From assembly GCA_020402865.1 (NCBI GenBank), contig JADBYT010000015.1, positions 124,001 through 188,000 on the forward strand: DNA of 64,000 bases. The letters are read 5' to 3'. A program made the position numbers and the translations under genes. The stretch is from Bacteroidota bacterium (GTDB lineage: Bacteria; Bacteroidota; Bacteroidia; Palsa-965). Every line of letters begins with the position of its first letter. Position 1 is the stretch's first letter. The notes under the pieces were generated by a model. The model made no database searches and was not told where the DNA came from. It was given only the letters and a program-made list of their open reading frames with translations. Positions 7,997 to 16,594 of this stretch are shown one piece after another.

Positions 7997-8131
7997 AGGA
8001 GCGAACCGGAGAAGCAATAAATAACCTGCTGTACTGGCTTTCCGCTGCAAATCTCAGCAGGGTTATACCTGACAGGCAGTGTACACCTTCCGGGCTTTCC
8101 TCCCGCAATTTCTGCCGGAGCAATCCAGGCT
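7997..8131 (-). repeat. structured intergenic element, copy A
   Basis: Read on the minus strand, this spacer shares ordered blocks with 41792-41910: AGCCTGGATTG at its start, TTGCAGCGGAAAGCC in the middle, then GGTTATTTATTGC, and GGTTCGCTCCT at the end. The two copies lie about 34 kb apart in non-coding DNA, and the segments between the blocks vary in sequence and length. That pattern suggests a conserved RNA or DNA structure rather than a coding remnant. It lies between the convergent ends of the patatin gene and the alpha/beta hydrolase gene, so on its own strand it would form the 3' UTR of the hydrolase. Similar sequences are, to my memory, common between Bacteroidota genes; a match to an Rfam family such as Flavo-1 is possible but unverified. 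Confidence 0.6.
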
Positions 8132-8153
8132 GGTTATTCAAACCACCGGTGTT

Positions 8154-8963
8154 TCAAATTACCAGTTCCTTCAGCAATTCGCGCAAGGCGGCAATGGTAT
8201 GCGGAATGGCTTCAAGATTGAGCGTGTGCCCCACCTTTGGCAGTACGGTAAATTTTGCACCGGCAATTGCATCGGCCACATGCCTGGCCACATCAGGCGG
8301 AATGAGTATGTCTTCTTCGCCCTGCACCACGCTTACCGGTGCAGCAATGCGTGCAAGCATGGGGCGGTAATCGCCACGCGTTTCGGTGGCCTGCATGAGG
8401 CGCAGCAGCCGCTCAGGCTCAAGGTTTGAGGCCACGCGGCTTTCTTTGAGCGTGGCAATGGGAATGAACGGATTGGCAAAGTAGCTTTTGCCAAGTACCG
8501 TGGGCAGCATTACATCCAGCATAAGCGGATATCCGCCTGCCAGCAATGCCGCTTTCCAGCTTTCGCCAATGGCTTCGAAATGCGGCGTACTGTGCGCAAA
8601 TGTGGACAGAAGCAATGCTCCTGCACAGCGTGAACTATGGTTTACCAGTAAGTGCTGTGCCACCGCGCTGCCGTATGAAATACCTGTAATCACCGCTTTG
8701 CCGGCATTGAGGTGTGTAAGCAGCGCAGCCACATCGGCCGCATGCGCATCGAAACTCCTGAATCCGGCACTGCTGCCCGAACGGCCCTGATCAACCAGAT
8801 CAATGAGAAGTACAGAATACTGCCCCGCAAATGCCGGTGCCACCGCCGTCCACGCCACCGTGCTTTGTGAAAGTCCGTTCAGAAAAACCAGTACACAGGC
8901 TGATTCGGGCACATAAGAAAATTCATAATAAAGTGTGATATCATTCTCAAGTTTATATTCCAT
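8154..8963 (-). CDS. alpha/beta-fold hydrolase
   Basis: A 269-residue alpha/beta hydrolase. An HG-like oxyanion region appears as FLNGLSQS, the nucleophile elbow is GISYGSA, the acid is in GEEDILIPP, and the catalytic His is in KVGHTLNLE. The GEED and GHT elements match the single-domain esterase / BioH-like / MhpC-like group. It has no signal peptide, so it is cytosolic. The substrate is unknown; the neighbouring patatin and the MaoC hydratase suggest lipid or acyl ester metabolism but do not prove it. The ATG at 8963 (MEYKLEND) is chosen over a TTG extension, which would start at 9017. It is divergent from the histidine kinase gene at 9042. Confidence 0.8.
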   Translation of the reverse strand: MEYKLENDITLYYEFSYVPESACVLVFLNGLSQSTVAWTAVAPAFAGQYSVLLIDLVDQGRSGSSAGFRSFDAHAADVAALLTHLNAGKAVITGISYGSAVAQHLLVNHSSRCAGALLLSTFAHSTPHFEAIGESWKAALLAGGYPLMLDVMLPTVLGKSYFANPFIPIATLKESRVASNLEPERLLRLMQATETRGDYRPMLARIAAPVSVVQGEEDILIPPDVARHVADAIAGAKFTVLPKVGHTLNLEAIPHTIAALRELLKELVI

Positions 8964-9041
8964 ACTTTTCTTACATTTAGCTTGATACGGAAAATTTGTG
9001 CTGTTTCGCAGCTGCAAATTTAACTATTCAAACCTGTTGCC

Positions 9042-10511
9042 ATGAACGAAGCACACGCACGGCATTTGCTTGATATTTCTCCCCTGCCCACCATGCTGCT
9101 GGATAAGCATCTGGTGATACACTATGCAAACCATGCGGCAAAAGAGTTATTTGGTGATACAGTTGCAGGCCTTTCAATTACAAAGTTTACATCACCTGCA
9201 CCGCTTCCCCGTATTCTTTTCGAGTCAACAGGAGTTAACCTCAACGTGGAACGCGGGGCCGACATCAGGCAGTTTATCAATGCAGCGGGTAATACATTTA
9301 CGGCATCGGTCATTCAGGAGATGATTTCGGAGAATGAGATGGTGATGTATGTGCGTAACATTTCAGAACCCGTTGATTATTGGGGAAAGCTTCACCGGCA
9401 AAAAGACACGGAAGATGCGCTCACCCGTTCCACACTGCTTCAGAATGGCGATTTTCAATCGGCTTTGCACGAAATTGCAGCCCGGTCGGCGGAAACGTTG
9501 AGTGTGGAACGCGTAAACATCTGGCTTATCGAAGATGGGTTTTCAGCCATTCGCAGTATAATGAATTACGACCGGGAAACGAATCAGGCACTCGAAAATG
9601 TAATTCTCAGCCGTGAAGATCTTCCTCAGTATTTTCAGCTGCTTCAGTCGGAAGATATTATTGTAACAATTGATTCGGCAAACGACGAGCAGACAAGCGA
9701 ACTGGCGGAAGGTTACATCAGAAAATTTGGTATCAAATCAATGCTTGATGTACCTGTGCGTGTGGCTGGCCAAATGGTGGGCCTGATTTGTTTTGAAGAG
9801 TTAAACCGCATGCGTTTCTGGGATGTTTCGGAGCAAAAATTTGCATTAACCATTGCCCAGCTTCTGGCGCAGGCCCTCGAAACGCACCGCCGCCGCGAGG
9901 CTCAGCTAAAACTGGAAGAAGCACTGGCCGAAAAGCAATTGCTGCTTCGCGAGGTAAATCATCGTGTGCGGAATAGTTTTAACCTGATCAGTGATATGAT
10001 CCGGCTGAAAAAAGCGGATGCCCGTGATGAATATCACACCCGTCTTTTCGACGATCTGCAGGCGCGCATTGCCAGCCTTAATCAATTGCACCGGCAGCTT
10101 TATCAAAGCGATACGATTTCGCAAATCAACTTCCGCAATTTCCTTATTGATATGGCCGGAAGTATGAAACACCTCGCTTTTCGCGAAGATGCCGTACTTA
10201 CTACACAAATAGATCACTGTCAGTTGCCGTTAAATAAGGCGATGCTTTGTGCCGTAATTATCAATGAACTGATGCTGAACAGCGCACAGCATGCCTTTTC
10301 TGCCGATCAGAAACCATTTACGGTACTCAAACTTGATAAACGCGGAAACTCGATTACGGTAACCGTGAAAGACAACGGAATCTGGCAACCGGCCGCCTTT
10401 GCCGAAGGTACCGGGCTGAAACTTGTAAATGAACTCAGTGAGCGGCTTTCGGCGAAACTTGAAATGAAAACGAACGAAGGAACCGAGTTCACCCTTACCT
10501 TTGATATATAA
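9042..10511 (+). CDS. PAS-GAF sensor histidine kinase (HisKA_2 type)
   Basis: A 489-residue soluble kinase. A PAS domain covers about residues 5-115 and a GAF domain about 135-285. After a coiled linker comes a HisKA_2 dimerisation helix, LLREVNHRVRNSFNLI, with phospho-acceptor H307. The ATP-binding domain carries an N-box (INELMLNSAQHAF), a G1-like box (VKDNGIW) and a G2 (EGTGLKLVNELSERL). There are no membrane segments, so it should sense an internal cue or ligand through GAF/PAS. No response regulator is encoded nearby, making it an orphan kinase. HisKA_2 kinases typically feed a separate regulator such as a PhyR- or LuxR-type protein elsewhere. The signal is unknown. Confidence 0.85.
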   Translation: MNEAHARHLLDISPLPTMLLDKHLVIHYANHAAKELFGDTVAGLSITKFTSPAPLPRILFESTGVNLNVERGADIRQFINAAGNTFTASVIQEMISENEMVMYVRNISEPVDYWGKLHRQKDTEDALTRSTLLQNGDFQSALHEIAARSAETLSVERVNIWLIEDGFSAIRSIMNYDRETNQALENVILSREDLPQYFQLLQSEDIIVTIDSANDEQTSELAEGYIRKFGIKSMLDVPVRVAGQMVGLICFEELNRMRFWDVSEQKFALTIAQLLAQALETHRRREAQLKLEEALAEKQLLLREVNHRVRNSFNLISDMIRLKKADARDEYHTRLFDDLQARIASLNQLHRQLYQSDTISQINFRNFLIDMAGSMKHLAFREDAVLTTQIDHCQLPLNKAMLCAVIINELMLNSAQHAFSADQKPFTVLKLDKRGNSITVTVKDNGIWQPAAFAEGTGLKLVNELSERLSAKLEMKTNEGTEFTLTFDI

Positions 10512-10526
10512 TTTGGTAAAGATTAT

Positions 10527-10685
10527 ATGGAGGAAGACAATCTCCCCGCTAATTCTGATGCACAAACCAAACCACGCGGGAAGTGGAAAAAGTATGCAGC
10601 CATTGGCGCATTTCTGTTTTTCCTCATCAAGGGATTGTTGTGGCTTGCCGGCCTTTATTACGGCGCACAACTTTTCGGCTGCTGA
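10527..10685 (+). CDS. small single-pass membrane protein
   Basis: A 52-residue reading frame starting 15 bp after the kinase stop. It has a hydrophilic, acidic-then-basic N-terminus (to about residue 22), then one hydrophobic helix (AAIGAFLFFLIKGLLWLAGL) and a short tail ending GAQLFGC. Small proteins with the IGAFLFFLIKGLLWL pattern are widespread and usually unannotated. The basic segment before the helix predicts a cytoplasmic N-terminus. The function is unknown. It is on the same strand as, and close to, the kinase gene and is probably co-transcribed with it. Confidence 0.65.
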   Translation: MEEDNLPANSDAQTKPRGKWKKYAAIGAFLFFLIKGLLWLAGLYYGAQLFGC

Positions 10686-10719
10686 TTTATCCGGCGCCGG
10701 AACCTGATCATTCCGAACG

Positions 10720-11127
10720 TTAAATACGATTTACATTCATCACCGTTGCCTCGCCGCTTATTACCACATCGCCCGTGTTTTTGTCGGCAATTATGGTTTC
10801 TACTGTGGCGCGGTGTTTCTCGCGGTTTACTTCTTTCACCGTCATGCGCACTTCATAGTCAGTATCCACAAACATGGGGCGCATAAAAGCCATGCTCTGT
10901 TTCAGATAAATGGTGCCTTCGCCGGGAAACAAGGTGCCAAACACCTTCGAAAATACACTGCCTCCCAGAAAACCATGCATAATGGGGCGCTTAAACATGG
11001 TGGTGGCTGCATAAGCCTCGTCGAGATGCACCGGATTGCTGTCGCCGGTTACGGCTGCAAACTGTTCAACATCTTTTTGGGTAAAACGAAAGTCGTGTGT
11101 GTAAACGGTGCCGTTGTCGATGATCAT
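10720..11127 (-). CDS. MaoC-like (R)-specific enoyl-CoA hydratase
   Basis: A 135-residue single hot-dog protein with the (R)-hydratase motif FAAVTGDSNPVHLDEAYA at residues 23-40. The catalytic dyad is D29 and H34, and PIMHGFLGG follows as the substrate-tunnel element. Members hydrate trans-2-enoyl-CoA to (R)-3-hydroxyacyl-CoA. PhaJ enzymes of this size feed polyhydroxyalkanoate synthesis; others act in fatty acid metabolism. The presence of bdhA and a patD-like lipase nearby is suggestive of hydroxyacid storage metabolism, but no PHA synthase lies in the window. Convergent with the small membrane protein gene. Confidence 0.82.
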   Translation of the reverse strand: MIIDNGTVYTHDFRFTQKDVEQFAAVTGDSNPVHLDEAYAATTMFKRPIMHGFLGGSVFSKVFGTLFPGEGTIYLKQSMAFMRPMFVDTDYEVRMTVKEVNREKHRATVETIIADKNTGDVVISGEATVMNVNRI

Positions 11128-11214
11128 AACTGTGCAGGTGTTTTAATTTTCAGCGAAAATAAATCATTCCGCCCAGCCCTGCTAATACGTGCGTTAAATT
11201 TCATCTGCCGGGTG

Positions 11215-12000
11215 TTAGCGGCGCGGATAAATTAACACCGAATCGGCGTGCTGCACTACTACAAGCGGCTTTTCTATGCGCATGTTACGTGCAAGCGAAT
11301 CGACCGGTTTTTCAAACACTGTATTTTCATACGTAGCCAGCGCATAACTATGCAGCTGTTTCCCGTCAAACCAGATCAGCGCATCATCATCAATCTGAAA
11401 CTGTTTTAATCCCGGCAGCGGCAGTTGCTTAGAATAGGTGCCAAATACATCAAACACCAGCACGCCTGTTTCCGGGTTATTCATAAACAGCCGGTTGTCT
11501 TTTTCAATAATGAAATTTGGACGGAGTTCGATGCCAAGTTGTTGTGAGAGATTTCCGGTGCGCTGTTCTACCTGAAGCTGACGGTTCAGGCGCAGCAGTT
11601 CGAAATTCTGCTGATCGTAAATCCACAGTCCGTTATCGTAAGAGGTGGCGGCCAGTGTGGTAAGCGGATAGCCAAGTGCTTCGAGCTGCACGGGTTCGCC
11701 ATTCTGACTGAGCGTATTATCGAGAAAAATAATGCGCGAAAAGTCGCGGTAAAACAGCAGAATGCGCAGCGGATTGGTGGCATCGGCTGCAGTAATGGCG
11801 CCGAAGTTTTTGTTGCTGAATTCTTTCTGAAATGCGCCGCGCTGATCGAACTTGCGGATACGGTCGGCGCTAACGAGATACACATTACCGAGATTATCGG
11901 TAAGCAACTGGTCTGATTTTTCGCGGATCACAGCCAGCTGTTGCGGCCCGGCAGCAAGCAGGGGCAGAAGCAACAGCAGCAGTAAAGCGATTTTTTTCAT
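11215..12000 (-). CDS. exported beta-propeller-like protein of unknown function
   Basis: A 261-residue protein with a strong signal sequence (MKKIALLLLLLLPLLAAG). The mature part is beta-rich with repeated short units such as LTDNLGNVYLVSADRIRKFD and IDDDALIWFDGKQLHSY, consistent with a small beta-propeller. No lipobox or T9SS tail is present, so it is probably periplasmic. It begins 28 bp after the GH3-family gene ends, on the same strand, so it is likely the second gene of that transcript. Bacteroidota GH3 genes often have such a neighbour, but I do not know its function. The ATG at 12000 is preferred; upstream ATG/TTG starts at 12006 or 12063 would add a non-signal-like N-terminus. Confidence 0.65.
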   Translation of the reverse strand: MKKIALLLLLLLPLLAAGPQQLAVIREKSDQLLTDNLGNVYLVSADRIRKFDQRGAFQKEFSNKNFGAITAADATNPLRILLFYRDFSRIIFLDNTLSQNGEPVQLEALGYPLTTLAATSYDNGLWIYDQQNFELLRLNRQLQVEQRTGNLSQQLGIELRPNFIIEKDNRLFMNNPETGVLVFDVFGTYSKQLPLPGLKQFQIDDDALIWFDGKQLHSYALATYENTVFEKPVDSLARNMRIEKPLVVVQHADSVLIYPRR

Positions 12001-12028
12001 GTGCATGAATGTGCAAAAACGATGCCGC

Positions 12029-13549
12029 TTACCGCGCGTTCCGGCAATGGGTAAGAATGGCATCGGCCACCTTGCGGTCGTTGGAAAGGCGTGGTACTTT
12101 ATACTGGCCGCCCAGCTTGTTGTTATCGCGCAGCCAGTTGTAAAACGTGCCGCAGGGTAAAGATTGTATTACAGGCGGCTGCAAAATAAAATTACGGTAG
12201 CGTTTGGCTTCATAATCAGAGTTGGCTGCTTTCAGTGCATTGTCGAGTACTTCGGCAAAATAACCCTGTTCGGCAGGAGGCTGCGTAAACTCTATAAGCC
12301 ATTCGTGCGCAGCTTGTTTGCCGTCTTTATCCATAAATAAAGGCGCCACAGTATATTCGCCCACCACAGCGCCTGTTTTTTCGCAGGCTGTTTGCAGTGC
12401 TTTTTCGGCATTACCTATCATTACCTCCTCGCCAAACACATTGATAAAATGTTTGGTGCGGCCGGTAATTTTAAACCGGTAAGGCAGCAAACTGGTAAAC
12501 TCAATGGTATCGCCCACGCGGTAACGCCAGAGGCCGCCTGTTGTGCTTATGATTAAGGCATAGGGAATACCGGTTTGCACTTCGGCAAGCAGCACGGTTT
12601 TTCCGTCGGGTTTTTCCCACTCGCCTGGCGGCAAAAATTCATACACAATTCCGTAATCGAGCATGAGCAGCAGATCGCCGTTTTGCTCATCCTGTATGCC
12701 GAAGAAGCCTTCGGATGCATTGTACAATTCAAGCAGGTTTATATCGCGGCCAAGCAGTTCGGCAAACTGCGGCCGATAGGGGGCAAGGCTTACGCCGCCA
12801 TGAAAATACACTTCGAGGTTAGGCCAGATTTCGGCAATTGTTTTTTTGCCGTTTATTTCCAGAATACGCCGCAGCAACACAAGCATCCATGAAGGCACAC
12901 CCGCCAGGCTGGTTACGTTTTCCTTCATGGTAGAGCGGGCCATGAGTTCCAGCTTTTCTTCCCACTCGCTCATGAGTGCAATCTGTATCTGTGGCGCACG
13001 AAGCAATTCGGCCCAAAGCGGCAGGTTCTGAATAATAATGGCCGACACATCGCCATGATACGATTCATAATCCTCGTAAAAGTCGGTTTTGTGACTGCCG
13101 CCCAGCGCAAGGTTTTTTCCCGTAAAAAGCTGATGCTCGGGATAGGTGCTGCAATAAATAGACACCATGTCTTTGCCTCCCTTGTAGTGGCAGTCGTGCA
13201 GCGATTCTTCGGTAACCGGAATAAACTTGCTTTTATCGCCGGTAGTGCCCGACGATTTTGCAAACCACTTTACATCGGTAGGCCAGAGCAGATGCTGCTC
13301 ACCGCGCCGCAGGCGTTCAATCCACGGCTTCAGATCGTCGTAGCCGTGCAGCGGCACACGTTCGCGGAACTGATCCATGTTTCGGATTTCAGCCATACCG
13401 TATTGCCGGCCAAATTCGGTTTCACGCCCCGAAAGCATCAGCTTGCGAAACCACTCGCCCTGCACATCGTGCGGATATTTGCGGAACAGATCAATCTGAT
13501 GCATCCGCTTTACCATAAGCCAGGAAGCAATGGAATTGAAAAGTGCCAT
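12029..13549 (-). CDS. GH3 auxin-responsive-promoter family protein (acyl-adenylating ligase fold)
   Basis: A 506-residue protein of the GH3 family, which belongs to the ANL acyl-adenylating superfamily. Visible are the ATP/AMP loop FAKSSGTTGDKSKFIPVT, the central YNASEGFFGIQ adenine-binding strand, the hinge-proximal RYRVGD motif and the C-terminal FGEEVMIGNAE region. Plant GH3 enzymes conjugate acyl acids to amino acids. The bacterial versions are common in Bacteroidota, but their substrates are not established, so an acid-amino acid ligase role is an inference. It is the first gene on its strand after a hairpin-rich spacer and is followed closely by the exported propeller-like protein. Confidence 0.85.
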   Translation of the reverse strand: MALFNSIASWLMVKRMHQIDLFRKYPHDVQGEWFRKLMLSGRETEFGRQYGMAEIRNMDQFRERVPLHGYDDLKPWIERLRRGEQHLLWPTDVKWFAKSSGTTGDKSKFIPVTEESLHDCHYKGGKDMVSIYCSTYPEHQLFTGKNLALGGSHKTDFYEDYESYHGDVSAIIIQNLPLWAELLRAPQIQIALMSEWEEKLELMARSTMKENVTSLAGVPSWMLVLLRRILEINGKKTIAEIWPNLEVYFHGGVSLAPYRPQFAELLGRDINLLELYNASEGFFGIQDEQNGDLLLMLDYGIVYEFLPPGEWEKPDGKTVLLAEVQTGIPYALIISTTGGLWRYRVGDTIEFTSLLPYRFKITGRTKHFINVFGEEVMIGNAEKALQTACEKTGAVVGEYTVAPLFMDKDGKQAAHEWLIEFTQPPAEQGYFAEVLDNALKAANSDYEAKRYRNFILQPPVIQSLPCGTFYNWLRDNNKLGGQYKVPRLSNDRKVADAILTHCRNAR

Positions 13550-13866
13550 AGGTAAACCGGTTTCTGTGTAATGGTGATTGGGTAAACTTAATGAGTTTGC
13601 CGGGAATAAAAAATGAGTACAAGGCAGTAAACGGTGATTAAATGACTTATTAATGAAATAAATGCCGGAAAAGCTGAAAAGCTGCCATTTGTTTACCCTG
13701 TCGGGAGACAGGATAAACAGATGGCTTTACTTGAATAAGTTTATAACTTATTCAAGTATGGATGGCGTGTTTCAAGAAAAAAGTCGCAGACTTTTTAAGT
13801 GTTACGGAAAGTTTGTATCGGCAAAGCCGATGCAGACTTTCCGCATCTTCGCGGCAAATCAAAATT
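13550..13866. repeat. intergenic spacer with four consecutive hairpins
   Basis: This 317-bp gap between miaA and the GH3 gene holds no gene but four inverted repeats in 150 bp. The first is 13691-13702/13707-13718 (11 of 12 paired, GGGA loop). The second is 13729-13740/13746-13757 (12-bp perfect arms around TTATA). The third is 13778-13785/13789-13796 (8 bp, GCA loop). The fourth is 13805-13822/13826-13843 (18 paired positions, AAA loop). In the fourth, two pairs are G-T on the plus strand and would be A-C mismatches if the minus strand were transcribed. This favours a plus-strand RNA, although both flanking genes are on the minus strand. No T-run follows, so ordinary termination does not explain it. 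Confidence 0.6.
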
Positions 13867-14775
13867 TCAGGAATTCAGCTTTTGGTCAATAATGGCAATC
13901 ATTCCCGTTACATCATTTGGCGAAATAGAAATCATTTCCGTATCACGGCGGTTCCAGGTGAGCTGACGTTTTGCATAATTTCGTGTGTGCTGTTGGATCA
14001 GCAGAACAGCTTCTTCACGACTTATCTTTCCATCAAAATATTCAAACCATTCTTTGTATCCAACAGTTTGAAGTGCCTGCTCGTGTCGGTAAGGCAACAT
14101 ACTTCCGGCTTCGGCCTCAAAGCCTTCTTCAAGCATTTTCAGCGTGCGCTGGTTTACGCGTTCGTAAAGCGTTTCGCGCGGTAAATCCATGCCAAATTTC
14201 AGGTAAGGCCAGGGCAGCTGATCGGCATTGTTGCGGCGCAGGGCGGAGTAGGGCTTACCGGTGGTGAGGCAAACTTCAATAGCGCGGATGAGTCTTGCCG
14301 GATTGTTTACGTCCACCTGCGCAAAATACACAGGATCAAGTGCGTTGAGTTTTTGCTGAAGAGCAGTTATTCCATGGTTTTCAAACTCCTGCCGGAGCTG
14401 GTTTCGCACGGTTTCGTCGGCTTCGGGCAGTTCATCAAAGCCGTTTAGCACGGCATCAATGTACAGGCCTGAGCCGCCGGTGAGAATAACTACACGTTGT
14501 CTGGCAAAAAGTTGGGCAAGCAGCGCACGTACTTCACGGCTGTAGGTGCCGGCATCCACCGGTTCAGTGATGCTGCGGTTGCCCAGCCAGTGATGTACTA
14601 CGCCCCGCCTTTCGGTTTCGTTTGGCGTTGCGGTGCCAATGGGAATTTCGCGGTAGAACTGCCGCGAATCGGCCGAAATTATTTCGGTGCCGTAATGCAG
14701 GGCAAGCTCAATGGCTGCTGCCGTTTTGCCCGATGCAGTGGGGCCGGCAATAACCACAAGCAGGTTGTTGTGCAT
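13867..14775 (-). CDS. miaA: tRNA dimethylallyltransferase
   Basis: A 302-residue enzyme that transfers a dimethylallyl group to N6 of adenosine 37 in tRNAs reading UNN codons, the first step to ms2i6A. It has the P-loop GPTASGKT (residues 11-18), the SADSRQFYREIPIGTATP substrate motif, the GGSGLYIDAVLNG block, and the tRNA-binding tail ending TRNYAKRQLTWNRRD. It starts with only 9 bp between it and the upstream pRiA4b ORF-3-like gene, so the two are one operon. Length and motifs are complete. Confidence 0.95.
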   Translation of the reverse strand: MHNNLLVVIAGPTASGKTAAAIELALHYGTEIISADSRQFYREIPIGTATPNETERRGVVHHWLGNRSITEPVDAGTYSREVRALLAQLFARQRVVILTGGSGLYIDAVLNGFDELPEADETVRNQLRQEFENHGITALQQKLNALDPVYFAQVDVNNPARLIRAIEVCLTTGKPYSALRRNNADQLPWPYLKFGMDLPRETLYERVNQRTLKMLEEGFEAEAGSMLPYRHEQALQTVGYKEWFEYFDGKISREEAVLLIQQHTRNYAKRQLTWNRRDTEMISISPNDVTGMIAIIDQKLNS

Positions 14776-14784
14776 GCAGCCGGC

Positions 14785-15465
14785 TTAATAATCGTCGTTT
14801 GAATCGCCACCGTCGAAACCGAAATCACCGCCTCCTTCTTCGCCACCCTCTTCACCTTCTTCCGATTCTTCCTCGCCGCCTTCTTCTCCTTCTTCACCAA
14901 ACGCATCACTGTCGTGATCGTCGCCGAATTTTTCGTCGGCCACAAAGGCACGTTCCTTTTGCGGTTCATCCTCCTCATCCAGCATATCTTCATCGTCCTC
15001 GGCATCAGGCGGAGGAGTGGTCACTTTGTACTGCTTGGGTGCAGCACCAACCGATTTGCTCACTTTCGGATACGTCGTTCTGGCTTCATCTTCCAGAATG
15101 CGCACAAGCTCGATGCAGAATGTCCACAATGCCTGTGGATCAAAGAGATAAAGAATTTTTTGGTGTGGATCGTCGATGAAATCAGCGATACGCGCATCGC
15201 GCATGTTGATGGTTGCCGGCTTTTTCGGGCGGCGCCAGTCATCGTCATCGTCGTCGTCCTGCTGTTTGGGATTTAGCGCAATTTCGCGGCCTTTGCGCCA
15301 GTAATCATCGCTGATAAAAAAAGAAGCGTCTTTGGAATTATCAAATCCTACTGCTTCCTGTATGCAGCGGTGCAAATCGGCAAACGATTGTTTGGTTTGC
15401 ACATCAATTTCACGATAAATGTCTTCCTGGTCTTCAAACCAGACGCGAAAACGGTAAACAGCCAT
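14785..15465 (-). CDS. plasmid pRiA4b ORF-3-like protein with acidic tail
   Basis: A 226-residue protein. The first 170 residues follow the pRiA4b ORF-3 / IS1096 TnpR-like domain pattern: YRFRVWFEDQEDIYREIDV, an FADLHRCIQEAVGFD helix, the FFISDDYWRKG strand, and a basic-acidic hinge with a run of seven Asp. The last about 70 residues are extremely rich in Glu, Asp and Gly. The domain is found in stand-alone proteins and as a transposon passenger. Its function is not known; the acidic tail suggests protein binding or a DNA-mimic character. It precedes miaA closely, a pairing I have seen in Bacteroidota. No transposase is nearby, so it is not evidence for an insertion sequence. Confidence 0.7.
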   Translation of the reverse strand: MAVYRFRVWFEDQEDIYREIDVQTKQSFADLHRCIQEAVGFDNSKDASFFISDDYWRKGREIALNPKQQDDDDDDDWRRPKKPATINMRDARIADFIDDPHQKILYLFDPQALWTFCIELVRILEDEARTTYPKVSKSVGAAPKQYKVTTPPPDAEDDEDMLDEEDEPQKERAFVADEKFGDDHDSDAFGEEGEEGGEEESEEGEEGGEEGGGDFGFDGGDSNDDY

Positions 15466-15559
15466 AGCCCGATAAAAGATGTGGCCAAAAATACCGATTT
15501 AGCCAGTAATTGGAAAACCCGGTAATAATAAATCGCAGGTAAATTTAACTTTGCACCCC

Positions 15560-16594
15560 ATGCACATCCATGAACACTACATGCAGCGTTGTTTCGAACT
15601 GGCCCACAGCGGTGCCGGTTTTGTGGCGCCAAACCCGCTTGTAGGCTCGGTTCTGGTGCATCAGGGGCAAATTATCGGCGAGGGTGCTCATCTTATGTAT
15701 GGCGGTCCGCATGCCGAAGTGCACGCCATTAAGAATTGTGCCCACCCCGAATTTCTCAGCCAGTGTACGCTTTATGTGAACCTGGAGCCCTGTTCACATC
15801 ATGGCAAAACGCCACCCTGCGCACATCTTATTGTGCAAAAGCAAATTCCGCGTGTAGTGGTGGGCAGTCTCGACAGCAATCCGCTGGTGAGTGGCCGTGG
15901 TATTCAGTATCTGCGTGATGCAGGAGTGGAAGTGATTTCGGGTGTGCTCGGAGCAGAAGCGCGCGAACTGAACCGCCGTTTTTACACCTGGCACGAGAAA
16001 CGCCGTCCCTACATTATATTAAAATGGGCACAAACGGCCGATGGATTTATCGACCGGCGCCGCACGCCCGATGAGCCACGTGCCATTATTTCCTCGCCCG
16101 ATTCGCACCGCCTGCTGCATACGTGGCGTGCCGAAGAAGCCGCCATACTTGTAGGCACACACACGGCGCTTTTCGACGATCCGCATTTAACCGTGCGTTT
16201 AGCCACCGGGCATCATCCGGTGCGGCTTGTGATCGACCGCCACAACCGCCTGCCCAATGCCCTGCGCGTATTCGACGGCTCTGCACCCACAATCGTGTTC
16301 AGTTATGCTGAAAACGAACGGCCCTATGCCGATACCGTTTTGCTTGAGCCCGGCAACAACGAGCTTGGGCAGCTGCTTCAGGTACTTTACGAACGCAGCC
16401 TGCAATCGGTACTGGTTGAAGGCGGCGCGGCCCTGCTGCACGCGTTTCTGAAAGCCGGGCTTTGGGACGAAATCCGCATTTTCACATCGGCGCAGGAATT
16501 CGGAACCGGTGTGGAAGCGCCACGGCTTAGCCTCATTCCCCGCAGCCAAACCCTGTCGGGCCCCGATACACTTACCATATACCGCAACGCATGA
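15560..16594 (+). CDS. ribD: bifunctional diaminohydroxyphosphoribosylaminopyrimidine deaminase / 5-amino-6-(5-phosphoribosylamino)uracil reductase
   Basis: A 344-residue riboflavin-pathway enzyme. The N-terminal cytidine-deaminase-like domain carries the zinc site H51-A-E53 with C78 and C87 in PCSHHGKTPPC. The C-terminal reductase domain includes the KWAQTADGFID substrate loop, VGTHTALFDDP and the VEGGAALLHAF NADPH-binding motif. Both activities, steps 2 and 3 of riboflavin synthesis from GTP, appear intact. The ATG at 15560 is used; a TTG nine bases upstream is less likely. There is no room for an FMN riboswitch in the 94-bp upstream gap. The stop overlaps the start of the next transporter gene (ATGA). 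Confidence 0.93.
   Translation: MHIHEHYMQRCFELAHSGAGFVAPNPLVGSVLVHQGQIIGEGAHLMYGGPHAEVHAIKNCAHPEFLSQCTLYVNLEPCSHHGKTPPCAHLIVQKQIPRVVVGSLDSNPLVSGRGIQYLRDAGVEVISGVLGAEARELNRRFYTWHEKRRPYIILKWAQTADGFIDRRRTPDEPRAIISSPDSHRLLHTWRAEEAAILVGTHTALFDDPHLTVRLATGHHPVRLVIDRHNRLPNALRVFDGSAPTIVFSYAENERPYADTVLLEPGNNELGQLLQVLYERSLQSVLVEGGAALLHAFLKAGLWDEIRIFTSAQEFGTGVEAPRLSLIPRSQTLSGPDTLTIYRNA

Noticed and set aside
14799..15179. Plus-strand His/Arg-rich frame
   Set aside because: It is opposite the acidic tail of the pRiA4b ORF-3-like gene; the composition is the complement of Glu/Asp codons.
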